DNA from: Novosphingobium sediminis
GTDB taxonomy: Bacteria; Pseudomonadota; Alphaproteobacteria; Sphingomonadales; Sphingomonadaceae
Assembly (NCBI RefSeq): GCF_007991615.1
Contig: NZ_BJYR01000012.1
Span: 219,451-283,450, forward strand
Direction: 5' to 3'
Length of the DNA stretch: 64,000 bases
This document shows positions 53,835 to 62,734 of the stretch, in pieces. The notes under the pieces were generated by a model. That model saw only the letters and a list, made by a program, of their open reading frames with translations, was not told the origin of the DNA and did no database searches. The position numbers were made by a program, and so were the translations under genes. Every line of letters starts with the position of its first letter. Position 1 is the first letter of the stretch.

Positions 53835-55819
53835 AGTTCGATCCCGTCGCCAAGGTCGAGCGAGGCCTGCCGTGCGCCGCGTTCCATAGTGCGCCGGACG
53901 CGCTCGCCGTTAGCGGCTGATTGATCAGCGTCTGCGCCGTCAGCTTCGGCAAAGTCGAATTCCGCGGCAGGAGACTTGGGCCGTGCAACCACTTCGACAT
54001 GTTCGGGCAGGTCAGGCTCGCGCCGCAGGCCGCCGTTGGCAGGATCGATCCTTCGGCCGCCGTCTTCGGATGATTTGGGGTCTGGCTTAATCGGGGGCAG
54101 AGCGCTCCAGTCATCGGAGGCGCCCGCACCGACGAGTTGGCCGCAGTTCTCAGGTGCGCTCAGCACCCGAGACTGCAGCCGTCGGTCGGCATAGTAACGT
54201 GCCTTCTTGGCCTTGATCGGCGGCGCCCCTGACAAGAGCACAACCTCGTCGGTCTGCGGCAGTTGCAGAATCTCGCCGGGCGTGAGGAGTGCGCGTGCCG
54301 TTTCAGAGCGCGAGATCATCAGGTGGCCAAGCCAGGGTGACAGCCGGTGCCCGGCATAGTTCTTCATCGACCTTTGCTCGGTGGTTGTGCCCAGCGCCTC
54401 GGAAACCCGCTTGGCTGTGCGCTCATCGTTGGTCGCGAAGGCAACGCGAACATGGCAATTGTCGAGGATGGCGTTGTTCTGTCCATAGGCGCGCTCGATC
54501 TGGTTCAGGGACTGGGCAATCAGGAAGGCCTTGAGGCCGTAGCCTGCCATGAAGGCGAGGGCGCTTTCGAAGAAGTCGAGGCGGCCGAGGGCAGGGAACT
54601 CATCGAGCATGAGCAGCACGCCTTGGCGCTTGGTCGCAGGATCGAATTCTTCGGTGAGGCGGCGACCAATCTGATTGAGGATAAGGCGGATCAGTGGCTT
54701 GGTGCGGCTGATATCGGATGGTGGCACGACCAAATAAAGCGAGGTCGGTCGCCCGCTGATAAGATCGGCGATCCGCCAATCCGAATGGCTGGTGACCTTG
54801 GCGATGACCGGATCGCGATAGAGACCAAGGAACGACATGGCGGTCGACAGCACGCCCGATCTTTCGTTGTCAGACTTGTTGAGCAACTCGCGCGCTGCGC
54901 TGGCAACGACCGGGTGCGGGCCCGCTTCACCGAGATGCGGCGTGTCCATCATCGCATAGAGCGTATTCTCAATGGTCTCGTCGGGATTGGAGAGAAAAGC
55001 CGCGACGCCAGCGAGCGACTTGTCGGCACCGGCGTAAAGCACGTGAAGGATGGCGCCGACCAGCAGCGCGTGGCTGGTCTTTTCCCAGTGGTTGCGTTTC
55101 TCGAGACTGCCTTCGGGGTCGACCAGAATATCGGCGATGTTCTGCACGTCGCGCACCTCATTGAGGCCGCGGCGCACTTCAAGCAGCGGGTTATAAGCGG
55201 ACGATTCAAGACTGGTTGGATCGAAACGCAGGGTGCGGCTGAACGTGCTGCGAAAACCGGCCGTGATATCCCAGTTCTCGCCTTTGATATCATGCACGAT
55301 TGCCGAGCCCGGCCAGGTCAGCAGGGTCGGGATCACGAGGCCGACGCCTTTGCCCGAGCGTGTCGGCGCAAAGCACAGAACATGTTCAGCCCCGTCGTGG
55401 CGAAGATAGTTGTTCTGGAACTGTCCGAGCACAACCCCGGTGTCGGCCAATAATCCGGCTTTGCGGATGTCATCGCGGGTTGCCCACCGGGCAGTGCCAT
55501 AGGTGTTGGCGTTGCGGTTTTCGCGGCCGCGCCAGACGGACATCGCGATGGCAACCACAATTGCCGCGAACCCGCCCGAGGTGGCGATCATCCCTCCCGT
55601 GTCGAAAATCTGTGGTGCGTAGGCATCATAGGAGAACCACCACCAGAACAGGTCATAGGGGCGATAGACCGGATGGCCGAACATGTGGAACCAAGGCACG
55701 CCGAGCTCTGGCTGGAAACCGAGCGCCGAGGCTGTCCATTGGGTTGCTAACCAGACGCTCGCAACAATGATGATCAGTACCGCGAGGATCTGACCCCACA
55801 GGATTTTGGCAGCCGACAT
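53831..55819 (-). CDS. traG: type IV coupling protein TraG/VirD4
   Basis: 662 residues. Two N-terminal transmembrane helices precede the motor domain with Walker A FAPTRSGKGVGLVIPTLL and Walker B GVLLMLDEFPALG. It recruits the relaxase-DNA complex and passes it to the TrbE/TrbB channel. The C-terminal tail is acidic and Pro-rich. It is followed by copG with a 4-nt overlap. Confidence 0.94.
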   Translation of the reverse strand: MSAAKILWGQILAVLIIIVASVWLATQWTASALGFQPELGVPWFHMFGHPVYRPYDLFWWWFSYDAYAPQIFDTGGMIATSGGFAAIVVAIAMSVWRGRENRNANTYGTARWATRDDIRKAGLLADTGVVLGQFQNNYLRHDGAEHVLCFAPTRSGKGVGLVIPTLLTWPGSAIVHDIKGENWDITAGFRSTFSRTLRFDPTSLESSAYNPLLEVRRGLNEVRDVQNIADILVDPEGSLEKRNHWEKTSHALLVGAILHVLYAGADKSLAGVAAFLSNPDETIENTLYAMMDTPHLGEAGPHPVVASAARELLNKSDNERSGVLSTAMSFLGLYRDPVIAKVTSHSDWRIADLISGRPTSLYLVVPPSDISRTKPLIRLILNQIGRRLTEEFDPATKRQGVLLMLDEFPALGRLDFFESALAFMAGYGLKAFLIAQSLNQIERAYGQNNAILDNCHVRVAFATNDERTAKRVSEALGTTTEQRSMKNYAGHRLSPWLGHLMISRSETARALLTPGEILQLPQTDEVVLLSGAPPIKAKKARYYADRRLQSRVLSAPENCGQLVGAGASDDWSALPPIKPDPKSSEDGGRRIDPANGGLRREPDLPEHVEVVARPKSPAAEFDFAEADGADADQSAANGERVRRTMERGARQASLDLGDGIEL

Positions 55820-55931
55820 GGCGCAACTCCGCTTCGTTCACGCCTAGGTCGGTGAGCTTCGGAGAGGTTTGCAAGCGGGGAGTTGGTGCGTGCAGGCCTT
55901 GGCGTAAAAACGGGAACGCTGGCGCAGATCG

Positions 55932-56633
55932 CTAGATCGGCTCCCACGTATAATCCTGCGTGCCCGACCAGGTCAGGCGAACCATGGCGCCTTGCACCAC
56001 CGACTGCACGACATTGGGCCACAGTGCAGCGATGCAGGTGCCACCGGCGTGGCGGACCGAGGGGTAAATGATGCCATTGTGGCCCTCGATCCGTGCCTGC
56101 GCGGCAACGGCATTGCCAGCGGCATAACCGGTCGCGGGGTCGGCATCGAGCGCGGGGTGATCCGCTGCCTCGCGCAAGTCAACGAACACGCCGGCCATGC
56201 TCGCCAGCATTTCGCCATATTCGACAACCGCGTTGAAATCGCCTGCGTCAGCGAGTGCCTTGGTCAGGTGGTGCCCGACTTCGGCAATACATGTTTCAAC
56301 CGCCAGCGCCGCATACCATGCGCCACGGTCCGCAGGGTTGAAGCGCATCGGCTCGCGCGGTTTGGCATAGGCGAAGCTGGCATTGATGAAGCGGGCATGG
56401 GGCACGCCGTGAACCAGTTCTTCGGGGCTGAGTGCGCCAAGTCCGCGTTCCTCTGCCACCAACCGCCCGCTGGTCGCGCCTTCGATTTCGGCAAGCAGCG
56501 CCAGTTCGTCGGTGTCGTCGGCCAGCGGCGCGAGCACGGCTTCGCGCAGCCTCGCGCTCGCGACCAGCCTGATGGTGCGCGGGAACGCCTCACGCACCAG
56601 CGGCAGTGCAGACTGCGGCTCAGAGCCCGCCAC
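55932..56633 (-). CDS. RES-domain toxin (NAD+-degrading)
   Basis: 233 residues. The RES fold shows in RFINASFAYAKPREPMRF, with WYAALAVETCIAEVGHHL and the C-terminal GHNGIIYPSVRH. RES toxins (MbcT/ParT/Res) phosphorolyse NAD+ and arrest growth. The gene starts 14 nt inside the end of its antitoxin gene. The pair lies between the relaxase and traG genes and should stabilise the element. Confidence 0.88.
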   Translation of the reverse strand: MAGSEPQSALPLVREAFPRTIRLVASARLREAVLAPLADDTDELALLAEIEGATSGRLVAEERGLGALSPEELVHGVPHARFINASFAYAKPREPMRFNPADRGAWYAALAVETCIAEVGHHLTKALADAGDFNAVVEYGEMLASMAGVFVDLREAADHPALDADPATGYAAGNAVAAQARIEGHNGIIYPSVRHAGGTCIAALWPNVVQSVVQGAMVRLTWSGTQDYTWEPI

Positions 56634-57057
56634 GCAGGGCGTCGATATACTGCCGGGTCTCGAGCATGCGGGGAATGCCGCCTTCGATCATCGCGTCGAC
56701 CGGCGACTTTGCGCCGAACACCGGCGCGCGATTGGGCAGGCGCGGCCAGCGGTCGGCCATACCATCGGCGAACAGCAGGTGCAGGCCCTTGAACACGCCG
56801 ATCAAGGCGGAGGCCCGGGTCAGCTGGTCCTGGCTCAAGGTGCCGTCCCATTTGCCGGCCTTGATCCGATCCCAAGTGCTCTCGGACACGCCGAGCAGCG
56901 CGGCACCTTCGGCGTTGCTGCCACCCCAGGCATCGACGAGCCGCAACACGGCCTTGATGGCCGCCCCGGTCAGTCGCTTGCGATCTCCTTCACCCGAGAA
57001 GGTCTGCAGGCCAGCCGCTGCTGGAACCGCTTGATGGGTGATTGCTGCGCTTGCCAT
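56620..57057 (-). CDS. Xre/MbcA-type antitoxin
   Basis: 145 residues. An HTH-like N-terminal half (LLGVSESTWDRIKAGKWDGTL) is followed by the MbcA/ParS toxin-binding domain (LLFADGMADRWPRLPNRAPVFG, then PVDAMIEGGIPRMLETRQYI). It neutralises the RES toxin encoded next and represses the pair. ATG 57057 has an AGGAG site 8 nt upstream. Confidence 0.88.
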   Translation of the reverse strand: MASAAITHQAVPAAAGLQTFSGEGDRKRLTGAAIKAVLRLVDAWGGSNAEGAALLGVSESTWDRIKAGKWDGTLSQDQLTRASALIGVFKGLHLLFADGMADRWPRLPNRAPVFGAKSPVDAMIEGGIPRMLETRQYIDALRGGL

Positions 57058-57136
57058 GGTCGTTTCTCCTGACGCGAATATACGCATCACATGGTGCGAT
57101 TGTCAAGGTTGAGACGAAAGCGGCCAGCTTGCCACA

Positions 57137-58882
57137 TCATATCTCGATCGACCGGCTTCGGCCCAGTGTCCATTCGATGCCACCACCAGACCGCGGCTGA
57201 CCGCTCAAATATTGCCCGAGATGCCGGTCTAGTTGCTTCGACCAAGGGACAAGCGAAAACCCAAGGCCATCGTCGATCATCGCAAACCGGCCCGAAGCGA
57301 GTTGGATGCGCTGGCGATAAACGCCAGACACCTCACCGGATGATCGGCTTTGGCGGTGTGGCAAGCCATGTTCACGCGAAAGTGCTGCACCAGCGTCGGC
57401 AAGGTCGCGCTCGCGCAAGGTGCCAAGCAGATTGCGGGACAGGGCGAAGCGGTCACCGCGCCGCTGGGCAAGACCCTCGCTTTCCAGATAATCGAGCCGG
57501 CGCGTTTTCGCTGCTTCGACTTCGCTGCCAAAGCCTGGACCGAGCGGCAGCGGCTCCGATGCAATCAATTGCTTGTCGAGCCAGGTGGCTCCGCGGCTGC
57601 GCTCCTGGGTAGCAAGATCGCGATCGGAATGGGTCAGGAGCGAGGATTGCTCGCGGCCGCGCCGGTCAGTCCAGGAGCGAAGCTCGACGATTGCGCCCGG
57701 CGCAGCATCACCGGTCATGTCGATGTCGGAGAATTTGCAATGATGGACCCTGCCATCCACGCCATCGACCACGGCGTAGGCCTGACCGGTCAACTCATTG
57801 TGCAGGCCGCGCTCGACCAGTCGCCCGATGACGGGCTCGCTCGCCCTTTCATCATGAAGGGCAAATCGACCCGCTTCAGCGGCAAGGCCGTGCCCGGTCA
57901 TGGCGCGGTGCATCCTCTTGATCATATCACCTCTGGTGCCAAGCTCCCGCAAAGTCTGCTCGAGTGTTGGCTTCAACCGCCAGCAGCCAGGCGCAATCTT
58001 GTCTGCCAGGCCCATGCGTTCGAGTTTTGTGGCGCGGCCGATGAGATGCTGGTTGGCCGGGTTGGCGATCCGCTGCGGATCGGGGCGCAGGTCGACTACG
58101 CCGCCGAGGCCGTCACCAAGCGTTTGCAGCTGGCGATCAAGACCGGTCCAGCGATCGGCCTGCACCTCGCGGGCCAAGCTTCGATCAATGTCCTGCTGGG
58201 TCCGTGCGCCCAGTTCCATGGTCACCAGCTGCGCGGCACGAGCCCGCATGCCCTCGCTGATGTAGCTGCGGTCGATAACCAGGTCGCGGCCATCGTCGGC
58301 CTTGCCGCGTACCAGAATGTGGATGTGGGGATTGTCGGTGTTCCAATGGTCAACGGCGACCCAGTCGAGACCTGTGCCAAGATCCCTTTCCATCTGGCTC
58401 AGCAGGTCTCGGGTAAAGCTCCGCACATCGGCCAGTTCGGCCGTGTCTTCGGGCGAAACAATGAAACGGAAATGGTGACGGTCATCGGCGCAGCGCTCGG
58501 CGAAGGCTCCGCCGTCGACGGTCTCGTCGCCGCTGCCGAACAGCGCCGCATCCTTCCCGTCGCGGGTCACGCCATCGCGCTTGAGATAGGTCAGGTGCTT
58601 TGCCAGCGGCGCGGCAGTGAAGCGAGCCCCGCGATGCCGCACGATCCTCGCCTTGACGATCACACGGCGCTGACTTGCGCGGGAGCTTGCCTGCAGGCTT
58701 GCGATGCGGCCTCGGGCAAGGCGACCTGTGCTACGTCGCGATGCGGAACCACCCGCCCGGCCGCCGCAGCCTGACCGGTTGGCAAGTGCCCGCAGTTGGG
58801 CTTTGAGTGTGCGCGCTTTGCCTTGGCCGGAACTGCGATCTCGGATGCGCCCAGGCCTGATTTCCAGATCGTCATCACTCAT
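57137..58882 (-). CDS. relaxase/mobilisation nuclease (DUF3363)
   Basis: 581 residues, TraI/VirD2-type. An arginine-rich start (RRVIVKARIVRHRGARF) precedes the nuclease core with HFRFIVSPEDTAEL and the metal-binding triad DNPHIHILVRG. The C-terminal DUF3363 region is characteristic of these elements. It should nick oriT and lead the strand into the recipient. ATG 58882 is the homologous start. The probable oriT lies just upstream. Confidence 0.9.
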   Translation of the reverse strand: MSDDDLEIRPGRIRDRSSGQGKARTLKAQLRALANRSGCGGRAGGSASRRSTGRLARGRIASLQASSRASQRRVIVKARIVRHRGARFTAAPLAKHLTYLKRDGVTRDGKDAALFGSGDETVDGGAFAERCADDRHHFRFIVSPEDTAELADVRSFTRDLLSQMERDLGTGLDWVAVDHWNTDNPHIHILVRGKADDGRDLVIDRSYISEGMRARAAQLVTMELGARTQQDIDRSLAREVQADRWTGLDRQLQTLGDGLGGVVDLRPDPQRIANPANQHLIGRATKLERMGLADKIAPGCWRLKPTLEQTLRELGTRGDMIKRMHRAMTGHGLAAEAGRFALHDERASEPVIGRLVERGLHNELTGQAYAVVDGVDGRVHHCKFSDIDMTGDAAPGAIVELRSWTDRRGREQSSLLTHSDRDLATQERSRGATWLDKQLIASEPLPLGPGFGSEVEAAKTRRLDYLESEGLAQRRGDRFALSRNLLGTLRERDLADAGAALSREHGLPHRQSRSSGEVSGVYRQRIQLASGRFAMIDDGLGFSLVPWSKQLDRHLGQYLSGQPRSGGGIEWTLGRSRSIEI

Positions 58883-58905
58883 GAGGTCAAGCGATGCGAT
58901 ACAGC

Positions 58906-59060
58906 GGCTGGCTCGTTGAACGGCGGAATTGCGACAATTATCGAGACTGGAGCCAGCCATGGGGCAGGGCGGCTGGCTGTGAAAATCCCGCAATTCTGCG
59001 GCCCCACACCTCGGCGGCTGGCTCCGCTTTCATCTTGCCATCCTCCTGACCCATCCTTTC
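58906..59060. other. candidate origin of transfer (oriT)
   Basis: Between the relaxase and transglycosylase genes are a 10-bp perfect inverted repeat (GGAGCCAGCC at 58949-58958, GGCTGGCTCC at 59016-59025), two further GGCTGGCT copies (58906, 58971) and a short hairpin CCGCA-ATTC-TGCGG. A nic-like CCATCCTCCTG follows just right. Position upstream of a relaxase gene is typical, but the nick site is not proven. Confidence 0.4.
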
Positions 59061-59129
59061 CTGTCACTCCGCTTCCGCACAATTTTGCGCCAGGCCACGC
59101 CATGACGCGCCAGATGCGCAGGAGGCCCA

Positions 59130-59831
59130 TCACTGGTCGCGATTCCCCGAGACGGGAACGAAAAGGCCGCCGTGCGGACGCAGCGGAGCAGGGGGCGCAG
59201 CCGCCGCTTCTTTGCCGATGTCCGCGCTCGGTGTTGCCTCAGCCGCGGCAGTTCGCGCCGCGAATAGTCGGCTTTGTGTCCACGCAATGCGCTGTGGCTG
59301 CACAGTTGGCGCGCTGGCGACGACAGTGGCCGTGTTGTCCGATTGCAGGATAGGTGCGATCTTTGCGACATAAGCGCGGGTCTCGGCAGGAAGCGGGCGG
59401 CCGCGATCGCGCCACTCCTGATAGCGCCCGGGGCCTGCATTATACGCGGCGAGCATGCCGTAGGCGCCGTAACTGTCGTACATTTCGCGAAGATAGCTGG
59501 TGCCTGCCAAGATGTTGTCGCGCGGGTCGAACGGATCGCTGCCGAGACCGAAACGAGCGCGCTGGCGCGCCCAGGTTCCGGGCATGAGCTGCATCAGCCC
59601 CATCGCTCCGGCCGACGATACCGCGCCGATCCGGCCAGCGCTCTCGGCCCGCATGACCGCATAGATCCATTGCTCCGGGATGCCGAAACGCAGCGATGCC
59701 TCGGCGACGTGCACTGCAATGTCGACGGTGCGCGGCGCTGCCGGTTCGGCAGTGTCCTGCCCAAAGGCAGGCGCGGCACCGAACATAGCGAGCGCAGCCC
59801 ACGTGGCGAAGCCCAGGCGGCGTAGCTGCAT
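59130..59831 (-). CDS. lytic transglycosylase (VirB1/TrbN-like)
   Basis: 233 residues. A signal peptide (cleavage near PAFGQ) is followed by a goose-lysozyme-like domain with catalytic Glu in YAVMRAESAGRIGAVSSAGA, then GLMQLMPGTW, NILAGTSYLREM and LAAYNAGPG. It opens peptidoglycan for the mating channel. The C-terminal third is Ala/Pro-rich and disordered. Part of the processing gene cluster relaxase to DUF2840. Confidence 0.92.
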   Translation of the reverse strand: MQLRRLGFATWAALAMFGAAPAFGQDTAEPAAPRTVDIAVHVAEASLRFGIPEQWIYAVMRAESAGRIGAVSSAGAMGLMQLMPGTWARQRARFGLGSDPFDPRDNILAGTSYLREMYDSYGAYGMLAAYNAGPGRYQEWRDRGRPLPAETRAYVAKIAPILQSDNTATVVASAPTVQPQRIAWTQSRLFAARTAAAEATPSADIGKEAAAAPPAPLRPHGGLFVPVSGNRDQ

Positions 59832-59834
59832 GGC

Positions 59835-60164
59835 TCAGTTCGCCTTTTCGCGCCGCGCTGGACGCGACCACACCAAAACATGGCCATTGTCATCGCCCTT
59901 GAACAGGTTGGCGCGTAGCGGTTGCGCGAACGCAGGATCATCAATCTGCAAGCTGACATAGTCGCCCGCCTTCTCTCCGACATGCTTCCAGCCTGCGCCG
60001 ACTTCGCGCGCGTCTTCATCTTCGCCAGCAACCACACGGAAGTCCGGAGCGTTCTCACTGTCCGATGGGTCTGCCGGGACGAGTGAGATCTCAATGCTGA
60101 GCGACAGCGTCTGCAGTTGCCCGCTGTAGCCGCCGTCGGCGGCACGAAAAGTTCCGATACGCAT
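59835..60164 (-). CDS. DUF736 family protein
   Basis: 109 residues, beginning MRIGTFRAADGGYSGQLQ. Beta-rich single domain with WKHVGEKAGDYVSLQIDDP and the closing LVWSRPARREKAN. DUF736 genes regularly accompany traF and the relaxase in alphaproteobacterial ICEs; the function is unknown. Start at 60164 fits the conserved N-terminus. It lies 3 nt before the transglycosylase start and 4 nt after traF. Confidence 0.9.
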   Translation of the reverse strand: MRIGTFRAADGGYSGQLQTLSLSIEISLVPADPSDSENAPDFRVVAGEDEDAREVGAGWKHVGEKAGDYVSLQIDDPAFAQPLRANLFKGDDNGHVLVWSRPARREKAN

Positions 60165-60168
60165 GGGT

Positions 60169-60747
60169 TCAATCTCCTTGGGTTGAGGGTAAGGAAGTGT
60201 CGGCGGCGCGCGGGTCGGCAAACCAGACATGGTCGCTTGTTCCCGCTTCATCGGTCCAGACTGGGGCCGCGCGACCAATGACATGGGTCAGACGCAGCAC
60301 GCCGAAATAGCGCCCATCGAAACTGTCGGGCGCTGCTGGGTTCATCACGAATAGCTCGCCGGTGCGCAGCACATGGCAGCCGGCCCAGGTCGGCAGTGCG
60401 CGCCCCAGACGGTCTCGCGGACGCGCCGCGCCGACATATTGGCCGTCAATCGTAATGCTCAATGCATCGCGGCAGACGCGCTGGCCGCGTACAGCCGCGA
60501 TGCGCTTCAGCAGCGGGACGCCTGTCGGGAGGTAACGCCGCTCGGCAAGCAATCGGCGCAGTTCGGGCGGCGGCTCAATGGCGATCCGCTCGCCGACGTG
60601 CAGGCTCGCCTTGCCACGGATGGCGTAGAGTCCGGTGGGGACCGAGGCAGTCGCATTCCACACGGCGAAGCGCGCGACTGGCACGGCCAATGTCGTTAGC
60701 GTTGCGCAACCTACGATGGCTGCAAATATCATGCTGCGTCGCTTCAT
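60169..60747 (-). CDS. traF: S26-family conjugation peptidase TraF
   Basis: 192 residues. An N-terminal transmembrane helix precedes the signal-peptidase core: catalytic Ser in NATASVPTGLY and Lys in PLLKRIAAVRG, with FVMNPAAPDSFDGRYFG near the C-terminus. In RP4 TraF trims and cyclises the TrbC pilin; a TrbC is encoded at 39162-39494. It overlaps the DUF2840 gene by 4 nt. Confidence 0.92.
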   Translation of the reverse strand: MKRRSMIFAAIVGCATLTTLAVPVARFAVWNATASVPTGLYAIRGKASLHVGERIAIEPPPELRRLLAERRYLPTGVPLLKRIAAVRGQRVCRDALSITIDGQYVGAARPRDRLGRALPTWAGCHVLRTGELFVMNPAAPDSFDGRYFGVLRLTHVIGRAAPVWTDEAGTSDHVWFADPRAADTSLPSTQGD

Positions 60748-61217
60748 GGCAGAAGTGCCTTGCGCTGGAGCCAGGCTCGGTGCCGCGCGGGCGTGTATTC
60801 ACGCGGGGTGAGCCGGCCCGCCATCCTGTTGTGGATGTGTCGCCAATGTTCCGGAGCAACATCGCATGGGTCTATGCCTGACGCTTCGATGGCATCGATA
60901 AGCCGGAAGACTTGCGCGACTTTGGGCCAGCCATGGACCGAAAGCAGCAGCGCGCCGCCGGGGTCGACCTGCGGCACGGTTGCGCAATGCTCGCCTGAGC
61001 TGACAGCTTGTACGACGTCCAAGGTTGAACGGACGGTGCCAAAATCGTTGGACGCCCAGCGGACCAAGGCGAACACCTGGCCCGCCATATAGCTCTCGAT
61101 CCGCTCGCTACGGCTGACGATCCGTTCGGCAACGGGCCTGCCGAATTTGATCCAGTCCTCATGCTGGCCTTCGCGCCAGACCAGCGTCACATGGGTCAGC
61201 TGCGGGTCATCACCCAT
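60744..61217 (-). CDS. DUF2840 family protein
   Basis: 157 residues from ATG 61217 (MGDDPQLTHVTLVWREGQ). One domain with IESYMAGQVFALVRWASNDFG and the C-terminal HIHNRMAGRLTPREYTP. Function unknown; linked to traF in many elements. The open frame continues to 61433, but that extension would translate the iteron-like repeats and is rejected. No parA gene, often found here in relatives, is present. Confidence 0.85.
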   Translation of the reverse strand: MGDDPQLTHVTLVWREGQHEDWIKFGRPVAERIVSRSERIESYMAGQVFALVRWASNDFGTVRSTLDVVQAVSSGEHCATVPQVDPGGALLLSVHGWPKVAQVFRLIDAIEASGIDPCDVAPEHWRHIHNRMAGRLTPREYTPARHRAWLQRKALLP

Positions 61218-61359
61218 CCTCGTACCGGCAGGCCTTTCGGGGTCCGCCCCGCTTTTTGTCCACAGGCTCGCAGCCGTTAGCAAGAATCCGAAGGATTCTT
61301 TGTTAGGATAGTTAAGGGCAAAAATTGCCGATGTTTTCCCGTAATTTGGACGGTGTTTT

Positions 61360-61422
61360 GGTTCCCGATAGTCCGAACTTCCGGTTCCTGATGGTCCGAG
61401 TGTGGCGGTTCCTGATAGTCCG
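61360..61422 (-). repeat. three iteron-like direct repeats next to repA (candidate oriV)
   Basis: GGTTCCYGATRGTCCG occurs at 61360-61375, 61383-61398 and 61407-61422 on the plus strand, 23 and 24 nt apart (about two helical turns). The block ends 8 nt from the 3' end of the initiator gene and lies beside an A/T-richer stretch. This is the layout of initiator-binding iterons in plasmid origins. Confidence 0.7.
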
Positions 61423-61429
61423 TGCTGCA

Positions 61430-62323
61430 TCATGACATATCCACAGGGTGATGGTTGGTTGAGCGCAAACCGAGACCGCGCATTGCTGAGTCGAACGGGT
61501 CGGGCCGGACAGCGACGAAGTTCAGTCGTTCGCGACCGAGTGCATGCTCGATGGTGAGCGTGTATCCCGGCAGCGCTTGTCGGCGGGCAATGTCGCGCAG
61601 CTCGAATGCGAAGCGTTTGGGCGGCGAGAGCGCGCCTGACTTCAAATGAAGGTGCTGGAAGTCGAAGCTCCAGCCTCCGCGCTGTTTGCCCCCATGCTTG
61701 CGCACGAGGCGGTAAAGCCAGCGCTCCAGACCACCGGTCAGTGCGAAGTAATCGGCATCAATGGTGAGCACGAGCGCCTGATTGATCACGCCTTCGTAGA
61801 ACCAGTCAGGAATGATCATCTCGATCCCGAGCGCGCGACCCGAATGATCGAGACGCTCCTTCCACTCATTGATCCACGAAAAGCGGTGCCGCCGCCGCGC
61901 ATCATGCTGGCGGATGGAGGTCGCGATGGTGGTCGATTGCAGGCGATCCAGCCCGGCCTTCAGCCGCTCATAGCTGGCTTTGCCTGTGCCTCGCCTGGTG
62001 AAGGCAAGGATCTCGTGCGGGGTCGCGGCGATCAACCGCGAGGTAGGCCGACCGGCATCGCGCGCTTCGACGATCTGGCTCGCTACCCAGATGAGGACAT
62101 CAGCGTCCCAGATAGTCGCCATGCCATGTTCGGCTGTCGCCTCGACGAGGATCGAAACCTCACCCATCCGGAAATCGATCGGACGGACTCGCTTTGATTT
62201 GGCGAGGCTAAAGAACGGCCAAGCCATCAGGTCCTGCGCGTCGCGCGCGGCAATATCGCGGCCTTGGGACATGAACAGGTCAAGCTGAGCAGGCTTGGCT
62301 GGGAAGGCGGACAGGCGTCGCAT
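61430..62323 (-). CDS. repA: replication initiator protein RepA (RPA family)
   Basis: 297 residues. The RPA-type initiator core includes DLMAWPFFSLAKSKRVRPIDF, then ADVLIWVASQIVEARDAGR and RLIAATPHEILAFTRRGTG. A winged-helix-like C-terminal half has YFALTGGLERWLYRLVRKHGG. It should bind the iteron-like repeats and permit replication of the excised circle. Located directly next to the AlpA-like gene. Confidence 0.88.
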   Translation of the reverse strand: MRRLSAFPAKPAQLDLFMSQGRDIAARDAQDLMAWPFFSLAKSKRVRPIDFRMGEVSILVEATAEHGMATIWDADVLIWVASQIVEARDAGRPTSRLIAATPHEILAFTRRGTGKASYERLKAGLDRLQSTTIATSIRQHDARRRHRFSWINEWKERLDHSGRALGIEMIIPDWFYEGVINQALVLTIDADYFALTGGLERWLYRLVRKHGGKQRGGWSFDFQHLHLKSGALSPPKRFAFELRDIARRQALPGYTLTIEHALGRERLNFVAVRPDPFDSAMRGLGLRSTNHHPVDMS

Positions 62324-62331
62324 CGCGTGCC

Positions 62332-62604
62332 TTAGCGCCGGACCGGCGGAGTATAGCCATCAAGACGCTTGGCTGGGTGGACGATGCCGTTGCCGGGATC
62401 GCTGGTTGACCGCCGCAGCCCTTGCTCTGCCCATGCGTCGAGATCTGTCACCGCATAGACGATCCGGCCACCGAGCTTGCGATAGACCGGCCCCGTCCCG
62501 AAACAGCGGTGCTTTTCAAGGGTGCGGGCCGAAAGCCCGAGGTGCACTGCAGCATCAGGCGTCCGCAAAAATCGTGCAGTCACGGGGGTGGGTCTGGCAT
62601 CCAT
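62332..62604 (-). CDS. AlpA/RdfS-like winged HTH protein
   Basis: 90 residues. The MerR-type winged helix (FLRTPDAAVHLGLSARTLEKH, then GPVYRKLGGRIVYAVTDLDAW) is that of excisionase-like proteins. In ICEMlSymR7A of Mesorhizobium the corresponding small HTH protein RdfS triggers excision and transfer gene expression under control of FseA. The neighbouring FseA-like genes support the same role, though this is inference. Confidence 0.8.
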   Translation of the reverse strand: MDARPTPVTARFLRTPDAAVHLGLSARTLEKHRCFGTGPVYRKLGGRIVYAVTDLDAWAEQGLRRSTSDPGNGIVHPAKRLDGYTPPVRR

Positions 62605-62689
62605 GGCAAGGCTCCGGCGAAGGTTGGCAGCAGCAGCGGGCTGTCGCTGGGGTTCGCGAGCTTTGGCGGAGGATTGGCATGGGCAGGGA

Positions 62690-62728
62690 GTGACCGAATG
62701 CGCGTGCCGTAATTTGTCACCCCGAATG
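62690..62728. promoter_or_regulatory. paired GTSACC..GAATG motifs upstream of the HTH gene
   Basis: GTGACCGAATG (62690-62700) and GTCACCCCGAATG (62716-62728) are 26 nt apart in the promoter region of the AlpA/RdfS-like gene. They could be activator sites for the DUF6499-DUF2285 protein encoded just upstream. Confidence 0.35.
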
Positions 62729-62734
62729 TCTCGG

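Noticed and set aside
61218..61433. 72-residue N-terminal extension of the DUF2840 protein
   Set aside because: It would translate the iteron-like repeats; domain homology and a good ATG start at 61217.
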